Source: Chloroflexota bacterium (GTDB lineage: Bacteria > Chloroflexota > Anaerolineae > UBA4142). From it: DNA of 64,000 nucleotides. The stretch is from assembly GCA_023381515.1 (NCBI GenBank), contig JAMCQI010000081.1, positions 62,001 through 126,000 of the forward strand, given 5' to 3'. A model generated the notes under the pieces. The model worked only from the letters and a program-made list of their open reading frames with translations, was not told the DNA's origin and made no database searches. The translations under genes and the position numbers were made by a program. This document shows, piece by piece, positions 9,945 to 18,860 of this stretch. Each line of letters starts with the position of its first letter. Position 1 is the stretch's first letter.

Positions 9945-10544
9945 CTAGAGCTTGTTGCCGCACTTGGCGCAAAAGCGGTCACCCGCCGTGTAACTCTGGC
10001 CGCACTTGGAGCAGCGCCGCTTGCCCCCGCCTCCGAGCGTGCCTCTGAGCCGCGCGACTTGGGCTTCGATCGCATCGCCCCCGTGCGCTCGGGACCGGCG
10101 CAGCCGCGCCACTTGGTCCTCAACCGCATCCTCGCCGGCCGGTTGGTGCGCGCGCAAACGCGCGACCTCTTGTTCGATTTCTGCTCCGGCGCCGTTCGTA
10201 TCGACACGGGCCTCCGCCGCGTCCATTTGCTGGAGCAGGGTGGCCGCGCGCGCCATGTACTGATCGCGCAGGAGCTGATAATCGCTCTGGGAGAGTTTGC
10301 CGAGTTGAAAGTCAAAGTCGAGGTCGCGAATGGCGTCGTAAAGTGCGTTGCGCTGGGCGATCAAAGCATCCAACGAATCCGCCGATGCCTCGGCCGAGCT
10401 CGATGGATCCGGCGTCCCCGTGCCTGCCGCCGGGCCCCGGCGTCTCATGCCAGGTGAAGTCTGCTCACGCGGAGAGGTAAAGAGCGGGTAGGCGATAAAC
10501 GCCAGGACGATCACGACCATTATTGCAATAACAAGGAATTCCAA
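9945..10544 (-). CDS. zinc-ribbon membrane protein at head of ccm operon
   Basis: 199 residues from a TTG at 10544, preferred because GAAGAGG lies 8 nt upstream and the membrane helix (FLVIAIMVVIVLAFIAYPLF) then begins at once; the ATG at 10607 would add an unhelpful lead. After the helix come a disordered stretch, a helical segment (ALYDAIRDLDFDFQLGKLSQ) like that of CcmI/CcmH-associated proteins, a coiled coil and a C-terminal zinc ribbon (CSKCGQ-CAKCGNKL). A zinc-ribbon CcmI-like protein of this type is typical beside ccmA in several non-proteobacterial genomes. The precise role is unproven. Confidence 0.82.
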   Translation of the reverse strand: MEFLVIAIMVVIVLAFIAYPLFTSPREQTSPGMRRRGPAAGTGTPDPSSSAEASADSLDALIAQRNALYDAIRDLDFDFQLGKLSQSDYQLLRDQYMARAATLLQQMDAAEARVDTNGAGAEIEQEVARLRAHQPAGEDAVEDQVARLRRSRAHGGDAIEAQVARLRGTLGGGGKRRCSKCGQSYTAGDRFCAKCGNKL

Positions 10545-10607
10545 TCTAGAAACCTCTTCACGGCAAACCTTGCGAAAGCCGCCAGGCGCCTCCGCAAGGC
10601 AACCCAT

Positions 10608-11005
10608 TATACACCCAATGGGGGCAAAGTTAAAAAAACGTGGCAGGCGGCATTCCGAGTTCTTCGTCCCCAGGACCGCCCGTAACGGCCGGGGCGGGGG
10701 AGAGAAAGCAGAAGGCAGAGAGCGTTTGGAACAAGAAGAACGCGAAAGGGCGCGAAAGGCGCGAAAAAGAGAAGGATGAAGGCGGAACCCCTGCTGGACC
10801 CCCGCAAAGAACGCGGGGTCTCGGGACCCGCTGTTCTTCGACTGTGCCCCGCTGGAGGGCGCGGGGCTCCGCTCAGAATGCGCGGGGCAGGCGGCGCGGG
10901 GCAGGTGATGAAGGATGAAGACGGCGCGGATGTAGGGGCGAGGCGTTTAAGGGATGAAGGCGGAACCCCGCTGGACCCCGCTGGAAAGCGCGGGGCAGGT
11001 GATGA
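10608..11005. repeat. low-complexity repeat-rich intergenic region
   Basis: No believable gene. The stretch is made of short direct repeats (gcgaaagg units, gatgaagg units) and repeated blocks containing ccccgctgga and gcggggcaggtgatgaagga. These also occur beside other decayed elements in this window (27620-27650, 37990-38010). It probably records repeated insertion and slippage near the decayed RAYT copy. Confidence 0.6.
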
Positions 11006-11387
11006 AGGATGAAGACGGCGCGGATGTAGGGGCGAGGCATTTGCCAGATCAATATGGTCATGGCGGCGAGATACGCTCGAGCCAGGCAGTTCTCTATCCG
11101 ATCTCGCGTTGGCAAATGCCTCGCCCCTACGCGCGGCATCCACACCCCTACCCGCGGCATCCACGCGTCCCCCGTCGTGCGTAATGACGACGATCGCGCG
11201 CGGATGATTGCGCATCACCACCCATTCATCAAATTTGATCTCGCGGCGAATCTCCGCCGACCGTTTCCACCCTCGTCTTCATCCTTCATCCCTCATCCTT
11301 CATCCTTCACTACGCGCCCGCCCGCGTGTAATCGTAACCGTGAAGGCGCGTCGATTTGCGGTAACGTTTGTCGGGATGGTGTTTCAT
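11006..11387 (-). pseudogene. decayed REP-associated (RAYT, Y1) transposase, copy A
   Basis: Starts at ATG 11387 with an unmistakable RAYT N-terminus (MKHHPDKRYRKSTRLHGYDY, then TRAGA) and hits a stop where the family continues YFVT. A run of gatgaagg heptamers replaces the middle. A second in-family fragment follows at about 11250-11160 (IRREIKFDEWVVMRNHPRAI). It corresponds to the motif normally reading VVMPNHxHGI, so the second His of the HUH site is lost. It then runs into the palindromic element at 11026-11130. Non-functional. Confidence 0.72.
11026..11130. repeat. 105-bp palindromic element, copy 1
   Basis: Perfect 21-bp inverted termini (11026-11046 and 11110-11130, starting GTAGGGGCGAGGCATTTGCC) enclose about 63 bp. 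The whole element recurs at 11883-11987 at over 95% identity by eye. It sits inside the variable region of a decayed RAYT transposase, as REP-type palindromes mobilised by such enzymes would. Confidence 0.85.
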
Positions 11388-11535
11388 GGAAGGTGGATGT
11401 TTGTAGGGGCGCCCCGATGTGGGCGCCCTTGTTGGGCGGCCCCCCAGGCGGGCGGCCATCCTTCGCGCGGCTCAGGACAGGCTCCGGGCCGCGCCTACGG
11501 GTTATCCGGTTCTGCGCGACCGCTGCCGGCCGCCT

Positions 11536-12090
11536 CTACAAGAGATAGGCGTCGCGGAGATAATCGTCAACCGTTCTGCGAGGGGCAGATTTCAGCGAAT
11601 GGATCGGGTTGTCGATATCGAGCGCCCACCGCGAGGGATTTGCGGCAATATACGCACGGACGGCCTCCCCTTCGCGTTCGTTGCGAATGATGTGGTCGTG
11701 GTAGCCGCGCTGCCAGACGGATGCACCTGCCGTATTGCGGAGGAGATTGATGCGCCGGGCCGTTGTGGATTTGAAATTGCCGATGATGGCGCCCAAGGAT
11801 CCGGCGGCCAGGGTGGGTCGTTGTAGGGGCGAGGCGTTTGAAAGATGAAGGATGAAGGCGGAAGGATGAAGACGGCGCGGACGTAGGGGCGAAGCATTTG
11901 CCAGATCATTATGGTCATGGCGGCGAGATACGCTCGAGCCAGGCAGTTCTCTATCCGATCTCGCGTTGGCAAATGCCTCGCCCCTACGCGCGGCATCCAC
12001 GCGCCTCGCGTCGCCCGCGATGACAACAATCGCATGCCGGCGGTCCGCCTCTGGGGCGTGCGACCCTAGCACCAATGCGCAAACGTGCAA
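11536..12090 (-). pseudogene. RAYT (Y1) transposase, copy B, N-terminally truncated
   Basis: 184 open codons whose C-terminal half is a classical RAYT tail: SLGAIIGNFKSTTARRINLL, then RNTAGASVWQRGYHDHIIRN (carrying the catalytic Tyr region), then AYIAANPSRWALDIDNP. The first half is only the end of the HUH segment (HAIVVIAGDARR) plus translated palindrome. The N-terminal domain with both metal-binding histidines is missing. Probably inactive alone, but the long open frame suggests recent decay. Confidence 0.75.
11883..11987. repeat. 105-bp palindromic element, copy 2
   Basis: Same element as 11026-11130. The arms 11883-11903 and 11967-11987 are 21-bp inverted repeats with one mismatch. It lies within the reading frame of RAYT copy B. 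Confidence 0.85.
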
Positions 12091-12182
12091 AAACGCACTC
12101 CGCGCGCACTACCCGAATCTCCCGGGCAAGGATTCCCGACGTGCAAGAGCGTCCAGCCTTTAAAATGTGCCCCGGCATTCTA

Positions 12183-13415
12183 GTACTCCGTCAATCAGAT
12201 ATTGAAAGGTTGCGAGATTTGGAGTATCGCTAGGCCCTTCGCCCTGAAGGCGGAGACCCAAGGAGGGCTCCATGTCCAAGAAATATGTCGTGCGGCTGCA
12301 AGCCGAAGAGCGCGCTTTGTTGCTGGACCTCACGCAACAAGGCCAAGCCCCGGCCAAGGCCTTGACCCATGCGCGCATTCTGCTCAAGGCGGATGGCGCC
12401 GACGGGCAGGATGGCTGGACCGATGAAGCCATCCGGGACGCCCTGGATGTGAGCATTGCGACCATTGAGCGGGTGCGACGCCGCTATGTCAGGCAGGGAT
12501 TCCAGTCCGCCCTCGCTCGCCAAGCACGCTCCCGCGAACGAAGTCGACGCCTGGACGGGAATCAGGAAGCGCATCTCATTGCGTTAGCCTGTCGCGAACC
12601 ACCGGCGGGTCATTCTCGGTGGACGCTCCGCCTGTTGGCGGACCAGATGGTCCAACTCGAGTATGCGGAGGAGGTTTCCCACGAGACCGTCCGACAGACG
12701 CTAAAAAAAACGAACTCAAACCCTGGCCGAACTCGGAATGGTGCATCCCGCCCAAAGCCAGTGCGGCGTTTGTTGCCCAGATGGAAGATGTGCTGGATGT
12801 CTACCAGCGTCCCTACGACGCCCGCTTTCCGCAGATCTGCATGGATGAAACCAGCAAGCAGTTCGTCGGTGATACGCGACCGTCCCTACCGCCCCTCCCC
12901 GGACAAGTGTCTCGCCAGGACTATGAGTATCAGCCCAACGGCGTCTGCAATCTCTTCCTCTGTTTCGTGCCGCTCCAGAGTTGGCGGCAGGTGCAGGTGA
13001 CCGACCGGCGCACGGCGGTGGACTGGGCCCGTTTCATGCAACAACTGGCGGACGGGAGCTATGCTCAAGCCGAGCGCATCATCGTGGTCCTCGACAACCT
13101 GAACACGCACGGACCGAGTTCATTCTATGAAGCCTTTCCACCCGCCGAAGCGCGGCGGTTGGCCGCACGCTTCGAGTTTCACTACACGCCCAAGCATGGT
13201 AGCTGGCTCAACATGGCGGAGATCCAATTGAGTGCTTTGAGTCGCACCTGCTTGGATGAGCGCATTCCGAACCGGGCCACCTTAATCAACCACGTCGCGG
13301 CGTGCGAACGTGACCGCAATGCGAATGGTGCGACGGTGGATCGGCGCTTCACAACCAGCGACGCGCGGATCAAGTTGAAAAAGCTTTACCCAACAATATC
13401 AGTCTGACAGAGTAC
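12183..13415 (+). mobile_element. IS630-family insertion sequence A
   Basis: About 1.23 kb bounded by imperfect inverted repeats of about 22 bp (left starts GTACTCCGTCA, right end reads TGACAGAGTAC). It is flanked by TA at 12181-12182 and 13416-13417, the target duplication expected of the IS630/Tc1 superfamily. It holds one transposase read in two frames. Its right TA is also the left TA of element B. Confidence 0.88.
12272..13407 (+). CDS. IS630-family transposase, -1 frame change at an A8 run
   Basis: The first frame runs from ATG 12272 (GGAGG-like site upstream) and carries the helix-turn-helix and linker. It changes to the -1 frame at the eight A's at 12703-12710, giving LKKNELKPW across the junction, the sequence normal for uninterrupted family members. 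The second frame contains the DDE triad: MDET, LDNLNTH and the Glu of NMAEIQLS. Total about 378 residues. The A-run is a good slippery site, so programmed frameshifting is plausible; a simple indel cannot be excluded. Confidence 0.85.
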
Positions 13416-13417
13416 TA

Positions 13418-14673
13418 GTGGAGCGTTTGATAAGTATTTTAAGATAGTCCGGCAGTCTGTCGCTCCACCCATCGTCGCATTTTGCGTCGAGTCCAAGTCC
13501 AGGCTACCGGGCATGCGAATAGGCGATTGTACTCGTCGCAACTGCCGAGCAAATGATCGATCAGGGCACAGCGACTGCGCCACTCACCGCGTTTCAGATA
13601 GCGCTCGCCAAAGCTACGCAGTAGCAGTTCTGACTGGTTCAGCCACGACGCCCGCGCCGGGGTGAACAGGACACGCAACCAGGGTTGGTAGTCCCGTAAG
13701 AAACGGCAGGTCGTTTCAGATACGTGACTCGGGCCGTTGTCCCAGATCAGATGCAAGCGGCGGACCTGTCGATAGCTGTTGAACAACTCAGCTAAAATCG
13801 GGCACAGGTGTTCGCTGTCATTGGCATCCAAACACCAGCCGTGCATCTTGCCATCATTCACGGACAGCGCCGCGACGAAATTCACCGTACCATGCCGGAT
13901 GTACTCAAATTCTTGGCGCTCAATCTGGCCCGCCCGCAGCCGCTGCGTCGGCCGGGTGCGCTCGGTGGCCTGCAGATTGGGTTTCTCGTCGACGCTGAGA
14001 ATGATCTCATCGTGCTGATAGAGCCGTTCGACCTGCCCATAACACCATAAAACACGGCTCGCCCGCTCTACGAACTCCGCATCGAGGGTGGGCGTCTTCC
14101 AGTACCGCGAGCGATGCGGTTGGAGATCCGCCTCTCGCAGAATCAGCGACACGGTCGAATGGGCCAATTTCGGACGATGGAGTCGCTGCCGGGCGATCGT
14201 CGTCAGACTGCGCGTCGACCAATGCGTCAATTCCAAGTTCAGACCCAGCGGGTCACAACAGGCCAACTGCTCGATCTGAACCCGTTCCAGGGCGGTCAGC
14301 TCGCGTGGACGCCCCGATCGTTCGCCGATGTACACGGCGTCCAGGCCGGTGGCCTCGAAGCGCCGGCAGACATACCAAACGCCGGTGGGCGTGTAGTCGA
14401 CCTGGGGGCGAGATCGCTGACCACGGTCTCGGGATCGCTCATCGCCAGCAAGATGCGGGCCCGACGTGCGACGCGCTGTTCCGTATGGCCGTCGCGGACC
14501 AGTTCATCCAATTCTCGACGTTCGGCCCGGCTCAACCGAACCGGACGAGGCGGGCGTCTTCTCATCCGAGCGCTCCTCACTTTCCAACTTGGGATTGGAG
14601 GAGAAGTATACGCCAAACGGCGCAGCATCATCGCCGCCCACGACTATCTTGAAATACTTATCGAACAGTCCAC
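13418..14673 (-). mobile_element. IS630-family insertion sequence B
   Basis: About 1.26 kb. The ends 13418-13449 and about 14642-14673 are imperfect inverted repeats of about 32 bp (sharing GATAAGTATTT and AAGATAGTC). It is flanked by TA at 13416-13417 (shared with element A) and 14674-14675. It carries a transposase unrelated at subfamily level to that of A. A and B are arranged tail to tail with no other DNA between them. Confidence 0.87.
13439..14565 (-). CDS. IS630-family transposase, -1 frame change at a C5 run
   Basis: The N-terminal frame begins at ATG 14565 (MRRRPPRPVRLSRAERRELD) and carries the helix-turn-helix start. Near 14415, at GCCCCCAG, homology moves to the -1 frame (VWYVCRRFEATGLDAVYIGE), which runs to 13439. 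The DDE residues are intact: SVDEKPNLQA, LIWDNGPSHV and SWLNQSELLL. As in element A, the change falls at a homopolymer, so either programmed slippage or a one-base deletion fits. Confidence 0.82.
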
Positions 14674-14675
14674 TA

Positions 14676-15237
14676 GAGAGCCGGTGGTACGCGCGCAAAG
14701 GAATGCCGGCGTTCGCGTAAGGAGCGGGCCCTTTAGAGTTGGCGCATGGCCCCAACGAGTCGGCCGAGATTGAGCTTATCTATCAGCACACGCTGCTCTA
14801 CGCGGTGGCGGCGGATCGCCTCCTTGCTTCAACAATGAGCCGAGCGGCAACCATGGGCGTCCGCCCGATCGCATATCACCGCGCACTACCGTCTGCGCCC
14901 CGTGGGTCCGCCGCATCGCCTCGCTGGAAAACCAAACGCGTACGGCCGCTACGGCCGTACGGTTCTCATTCCACACTTGCCTAGGTTCCCACCCCGCGCC
15001 CCCGCCCTCTAACCCTCGCACCTTGGTTGCCATTATCAACCAAGGGCTTGCGCTGGTCCTAACAAGGGGTTAGCGTTGCCTCAGTCGCCACGGCAACCCG
15101 CCCGCGCTTGGGGAGGCTAGAGCTAAGGGGGCTTACAATTCGCCGAGCAGAAACAGAAGCGGCAACTGGCCTTCTTGGAGCGCTGGGGGCATTGGGAGCT
15201 GCGGAAAGCGGCGGTGGGAGCTGTGCCTGGGTATAGC
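14676..15237. other. gene-free region with several perfect hairpins
   Basis: No supported gene. Perfect hairpins occur at 14940-14960 (GTACGGCCG arms) and 15021-15045 (CCTTGGTTG arms), with a small CTAAC/GTTAG pair at about 15058-15073. The segment separates the IS pair from the dndB promoter and may mark the left border of the defence island. Confidence 0.55.
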
Positions 15238-15274
15238 AACAGCTCTTGACAAACATAGGAAGAGCTGTTATACT
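15238..15274 (+). promoter_or_regulatory. sigma70-type promoter with embedded dyad operator for dndB
   Basis: The -35 TTGACA (15246-15251) and -10 TATACT (15269-15274) have an ideal 17-bp spacer. A perfect 10-bp inverted repeat, AACAGCTCTT (15238-15247) and AAGAGCTGTT (15260-15269), overlaps the -35 and abuts the -10. A dimeric regulator bound there would block RNA polymerase. DndB proteins are described as repressors of dnd operons, so autoregulation is a reasonable inference. Confidence 0.82.
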
Positions 15275-15314
15275 TGGTGAAGCGAGCTCGACACTAACCA
15301 ATGAGGAGGTCTAA

Positions 15315-16484
15315 ATGAAGGTCCAGTTCCCAGCGATGAGAGCTTGCATTGGCAAGCGAGACTACTATGCCACGACAATGGCGCTCGCAGAAATCCCTCG
15401 GTTCTTTAAATTCAATGACTGGTCCCAGTTTGAGCCTTCTCAGCGGGCTCAGCGGGTTCTCAACGAATCCCGGGTCCCCGAGGTAACGAAATATATACTG
15501 GACAACGAGGATGGTTACATCTTCTCATCGATCACGGCTTCTTTCAACACCAAACCCGAATTCCGTGCGATGGACCCGGAGGGCCAGCTCGGGATTCTTG
15601 AGATGGACCTTGAAACAATGGAGTTCATAATCAACGACGGTCAGCATCGTGCTGCCGCCATCGCCCGAGCCCTTAAGGAGAATCCAGAAATCGGTAAAGA
15701 GCGCATCAGCGTACTGCTTTTCCCGATGGAAGATCTGGATCGCCTCCAGCAGATGTTCTCGGACCTGAACAGGTTCGTTCACAAGACGTCAAAGTCGCTG
15801 GACATTTTATACGACCACCGCGACAATCTCTCTGCCTTAACTAAGGAGCTAGAGGAACTCGTCCCCGTTTTTCAGGGGGTGCTGGAGAAGGAACGCATGT
15901 CCACTGGTGTCCGCTCGCCCAAGCTCCTGTCCATGTCGGCCCTGTATGATGCGAACGCTGAATTGCTAGGTCCAAAGATTGGCAAACCGGGCAGCACCGA
16001 CTATAAGTCGAAACTCACGCAGGCTGCGGATTTCTGGAACGCTGTAGCGACAGCCATTCCGGACTGGCAGAGGGTCAAGAGGGGAGAATTGTCGGCACCC
16101 GCACTCCGCCAGGAGAAAATCAATACACATACAGTTGTTTTGCGAGCGATCGGTGGGCTTGGCAGCGCGATCTTCGAGTATCGCAGTGCGGACTGGCAGG
16201 CTTGTCTGCTGGGACTGAAGGAGGTAGATTGGCGCAAGGCCGTAGGGTCAAAGGTGAACCCGCTGTGGGACAACGTCTGCATCGTTGCGGGTTCGGTTGT
16301 ATCGAACCGCCAAGCTCGCGTTGCCACTCAAGGGGTATTAAAGGATCTGCTGGAACTGCCTCTTTCCAATCAGGAGAATCAGGTGATCAATGCGTTGCGC
16401 CACGCGGGATGGAAAGGAACAAGAACGCCCAAGGTGCAGCCTGATCAACAAAGCCGCCCTGGCGACGGCAAATCCACACGATAG
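15315..16484 (+). CDS. dndB: DndB-like DGQHR-domain protein
   Basis: 389 residues, with GGAGG 7 nt before the ATG. The family signature NDGQHR is at residues 107-112, preceded by AQRVLNESRVPEVTKYILDN and followed by MFSDLNRFVHKTSKSLDILY, matching DndB of phosphorothioate DNA modification loci along most of its length. DndB influences transcription and frequency of sulfur modification in known systems. No dndA, C, D, E or the restriction genes dndFGH are present here. Instead a GHKL ATPase follows 12 nt downstream in the same transcript, so this may be a repurposed DndB acting with that ATPase. Family call strong; role uncertain. Confidence 0.88.
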   Translation: MKVQFPAMRACIGKRDYYATTMALAEIPRFFKFNDWSQFEPSQRAQRVLNESRVPEVTKYILDNEDGYIFSSITASFNTKPEFRAMDPEGQLGILEMDLETMEFIINDGQHRAAAIARALKENPEIGKERISVLLFPMEDLDRLQQMFSDLNRFVHKTSKSLDILYDHRDNLSALTKELEELVPVFQGVLEKERMSTGVRSPKLLSMSALYDANAELLGPKIGKPGSTDYKSKLTQAADFWNAVATAIPDWQRVKRGELSAPALRQEKINTHTVVLRAIGGLGSAIFEYRSADWQACLLGLKEVDWRKAVGSKVNPLWDNVCIVAGSVVSNRQARVATQGVLKDLLELPLSNQENQVINALRHAGWKGTRTPKVQPDQQSRPGDGKSTR

Positions 16485-16496
16485 GGGAGAAACGAC

Positions 16497-18860
16497 GTGC
16501 ACCCAGACACCCTTTTTCAGAGACTCCTAAGAGCTGAAAACGAGGAGGAGGTAGAACTCGCGTTGTCTGACGCGAGTTATCTCCTTGAAGAGGAAGCCTG
16601 GCAGCCGCTTGGGTTCGAAAACAACTTTGCGGCTATTGGCAATCAGAATAGTGATCCTAGCGGCGCCCTCGTCGAGAAAGTGATTAACGCAATAGACGCA
16701 ATGCTAATGGGGGAATGTTATACCCGAGGCATCGACCCTGAGGGCACCCGTGCTCCGCGTACCATGTCCCAGGCAATTGAAAAGTTCTTTGGAGTTCGAG
16801 ACGGCCACATCGATAATCTCTCCGCAAGTGAGCAGACGGAGCTTGCAGACAACATCCACCTGGTTGCCTGTGGCAGCAAACAAAATCCGAATTACCTCAT
16901 CATAGACCGCGGTGAAGGGCAGACCCCGGCCAGATTTGCAGACACATTTGTGTCGCTCATGCGCTCGAATAAGATTCGTATACCGTTCGTCCAGGGCAAG
17001 TTCAACTCGGGCGGAACCGGAATCCTTCAGTTCTGCGGCGACAAAAACTATGAGTTGATTGCTTCGCGGAGGAGGCCCGGCTGCCCGGTTGCCCCCGATG
17101 ACGAAACCAGCGACTTGTGGGGCTTCACAATCGTCCGGAGGCTCCTTCCCTCTGGCGGGCGTCGGAGCTCTATGTATGTGTATCTGGCCCCCGGGGGTCG
17201 CGTGCCGTCCTTTCGCTCCGACTCCATTAAGGTCCTCCCCGGCAAGTCCAAGGCCAACCATCCGGCGCCACCGTACGCAGTTGACCTACCCTACGGCACG
17301 TGCGTCAAGCTGTACGACTACCGCTGGCCCGCGAGAAGCTCCCTCACCACGGAGGGGAGGTATGAATTAGAGCGGTTCCTCCACTCCCCGTGCCTGCCAT
17401 TCCGAATTACCGAAACCAGAGAATACAAAGCGCACTATTACAGTGCAACGGTTATCGGAGGGTGGGCCAGTGCGACGTCAGAGGATGAAGAGGGCGAAAG
17501 CCGGAAGCTTGAGGACGGATTCCCGGGATATGCAAGCCTGAACATCGAGGCCGTCGGGACGCTACCCTACCAAATTGCGGTTTTCAAGCCAGGGACGGAT
17601 CCACGCCATGTTGCCAACGGCGCCTTCTTTCTGGTCAACGGGCAGGTGCATGGGTCACTCCCGTCAGACTTCATTTCGAGACGGTTGAGGTTCGATTACC
17701 TCCTGGGCAAGAGGGGGCCATTGCTTGTATCAGTGGACTGCACGGCGATGGACGAACGGGTACGCGAAGACTTCTTCATGGCGTCACGTGATCGCATTCG
17801 CAAGAACGAGGTCTATAAGATCATAGAGGACAAACTCACGGAAGCGTTGCGGGCGCATCCAGGCCTTCAAGAAATCAACCAACAGCGACGTAAAGAAGAA
17901 CTCGAGAAGCACCTAAGCGGACAGGCGCCCGCCGATACCTTTCAGAAGTTGCTGCAGATTGATCCAACGCTCTCGCGTCTTTTCGCCGATGGAGAGACTC
18001 TCGTGACGGCCACTGGCCCGCTCCCAAGGCCGCCGTTCGTTGGAAGGAAATTCCCAACTTTCTTCCGACTGGCGAATGAGCCCCAGAACGGGCTGGTCAA
18101 ACACTGCGCGGTTAACCGGACCTGTCGCATCGAATTTGAGACAGACGCGTCAAATGATTACTTCATCAGACCAGTGGATCCGGGCCTTATCTCGGTAGAC
18201 CCTCCGGACCTGATCGAGCACTCTCACCTGTGGAACGGTCACTTCGACACTCGGTTCCGGGTTCCGTGGGATTCAAAGCCGGGCGATCAAGTATGTGTTA
18301 CCGTCACCGTTAGCGACGTCGAGCGCGAGGCCCGTGGGGGGCCGTTCGTTGCATCTTTCGTTCTTGTTGCTGCTCCGGAGATAGGCGATGCTCCGCACAC
18401 CGGGAAGAATCGTGGACGTCGGGCCCCGAGGGATGATGGGAACACAAACAGAGTGTCACTAGCGCTGCCTAAGGTTAGGGAAGTCCAAAAGGAAGAATGG
18501 GAAAAGTTCGGTTTCACGAAGTACAACGCGGTCGACGTAAGGAATGGTGCCGAAGGCGGGTATGACTTTTACGTAAACATTGACAATGCATTCCTGCTCA
18601 ATGAGCTGGCTAAGGCGAACGAGCAGGATAGGCCTCTGATCAAGTTTTGGTTCAGCTACGGCCTCGTGCTCGCGGGGCTAGGGATGGTTAAGCATCACAT
18701 GAGACTCCAGTCGGAGTCCGATCCGGACTCGGGCGAGGATGGCGAATCGGGAGAGGGGCCGAACTTAAGGGAGATAAGCCGGCACTGCGATGGGCTGGCC
18801 CAGGTCATCGTTCCCATCATCCGCAGCCTATCCCATGGACCCGTCTTGGCAGCAGGCTAG
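16497..18860 (+). CDS. large GHKL (Hsp90/MutL/histidine-kinase-fold) ATPase, putative defence protein
   Basis: 787 residues from a GTG with AGGGGAG upstream. The N-terminal third is a GHKL ATPase: N-box E60-xxx-N64-xx-D67 (ALVEKVINAIDAML), G1 box DRGEGQ (137-142) and G2 box GKFNSGGTG (167-175). The middle has a transducer-like region (RHVANGAFFLVNGQ, YLLGKRGPLLVSVDCTAMDE) reminiscent of MutL/Hsp90 second domains. The C-terminal half is unassigned, with an Ig-like beta region (about 540-640) and a helical end. It is co-transcribed with dndB. No nuclease motif was seen, so it may be a nucleotide-dependent clamp or sensor. Its 3' end overlaps the convergent methyltransferase by 44 nt. Confidence 0.8.
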   Translation: MHPDTLFQRLLRAENEEEVELALSDASYLLEEEAWQPLGFENNFAAIGNQNSDPSGALVEKVINAIDAMLMGECYTRGIDPEGTRAPRTMSQAIEKFFGVRDGHIDNLSASEQTELADNIHLVACGSKQNPNYLIIDRGEGQTPARFADTFVSLMRSNKIRIPFVQGKFNSGGTGILQFCGDKNYELIASRRRPGCPVAPDDETSDLWGFTIVRRLLPSGGRRSSMYVYLAPGGRVPSFRSDSIKVLPGKSKANHPAPPYAVDLPYGTCVKLYDYRWPARSSLTTEGRYELERFLHSPCLPFRITETREYKAHYYSATVIGGWASATSEDEEGESRKLEDGFPGYASLNIEAVGTLPYQIAVFKPGTDPRHVANGAFFLVNGQVHGSLPSDFISRRLRFDYLLGKRGPLLVSVDCTAMDERVREDFFMASRDRIRKNEVYKIIEDKLTEALRAHPGLQEINQQRRKEELEKHLSGQAPADTFQKLLQIDPTLSRLFADGETLVTATGPLPRPPFVGRKFPTFFRLANEPQNGLVKHCAVNRTCRIEFETDASNDYFIRPVDPGLISVDPPDLIEHSHLWNGHFDTRFRVPWDSKPGDQVCVTVTVSDVEREARGGPFVASFVLVAAPEIGDAPHTGKNRGRRAPRDDGNTNRVSLALPKVREVQKEEWEKFGFTKYNAVDVRNGAEGGYDFYVNIDNAFLLNELAKANEQDRPLIKFWFSYGLVLAGLGMVKHHMRLQSESDPDSGEDGESGEGPNLREISRHCDGLAQVIVPIIRSLSHGPVLAAG

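Noticed and set aside
15315..16484. Complete phosphorothioate (Dnd) modification system
   Set aside because: Only dndB is present; no cysteine desulfurase, PAPS-reductase-like DndC, DndD ATPase or DndE was found in the window.
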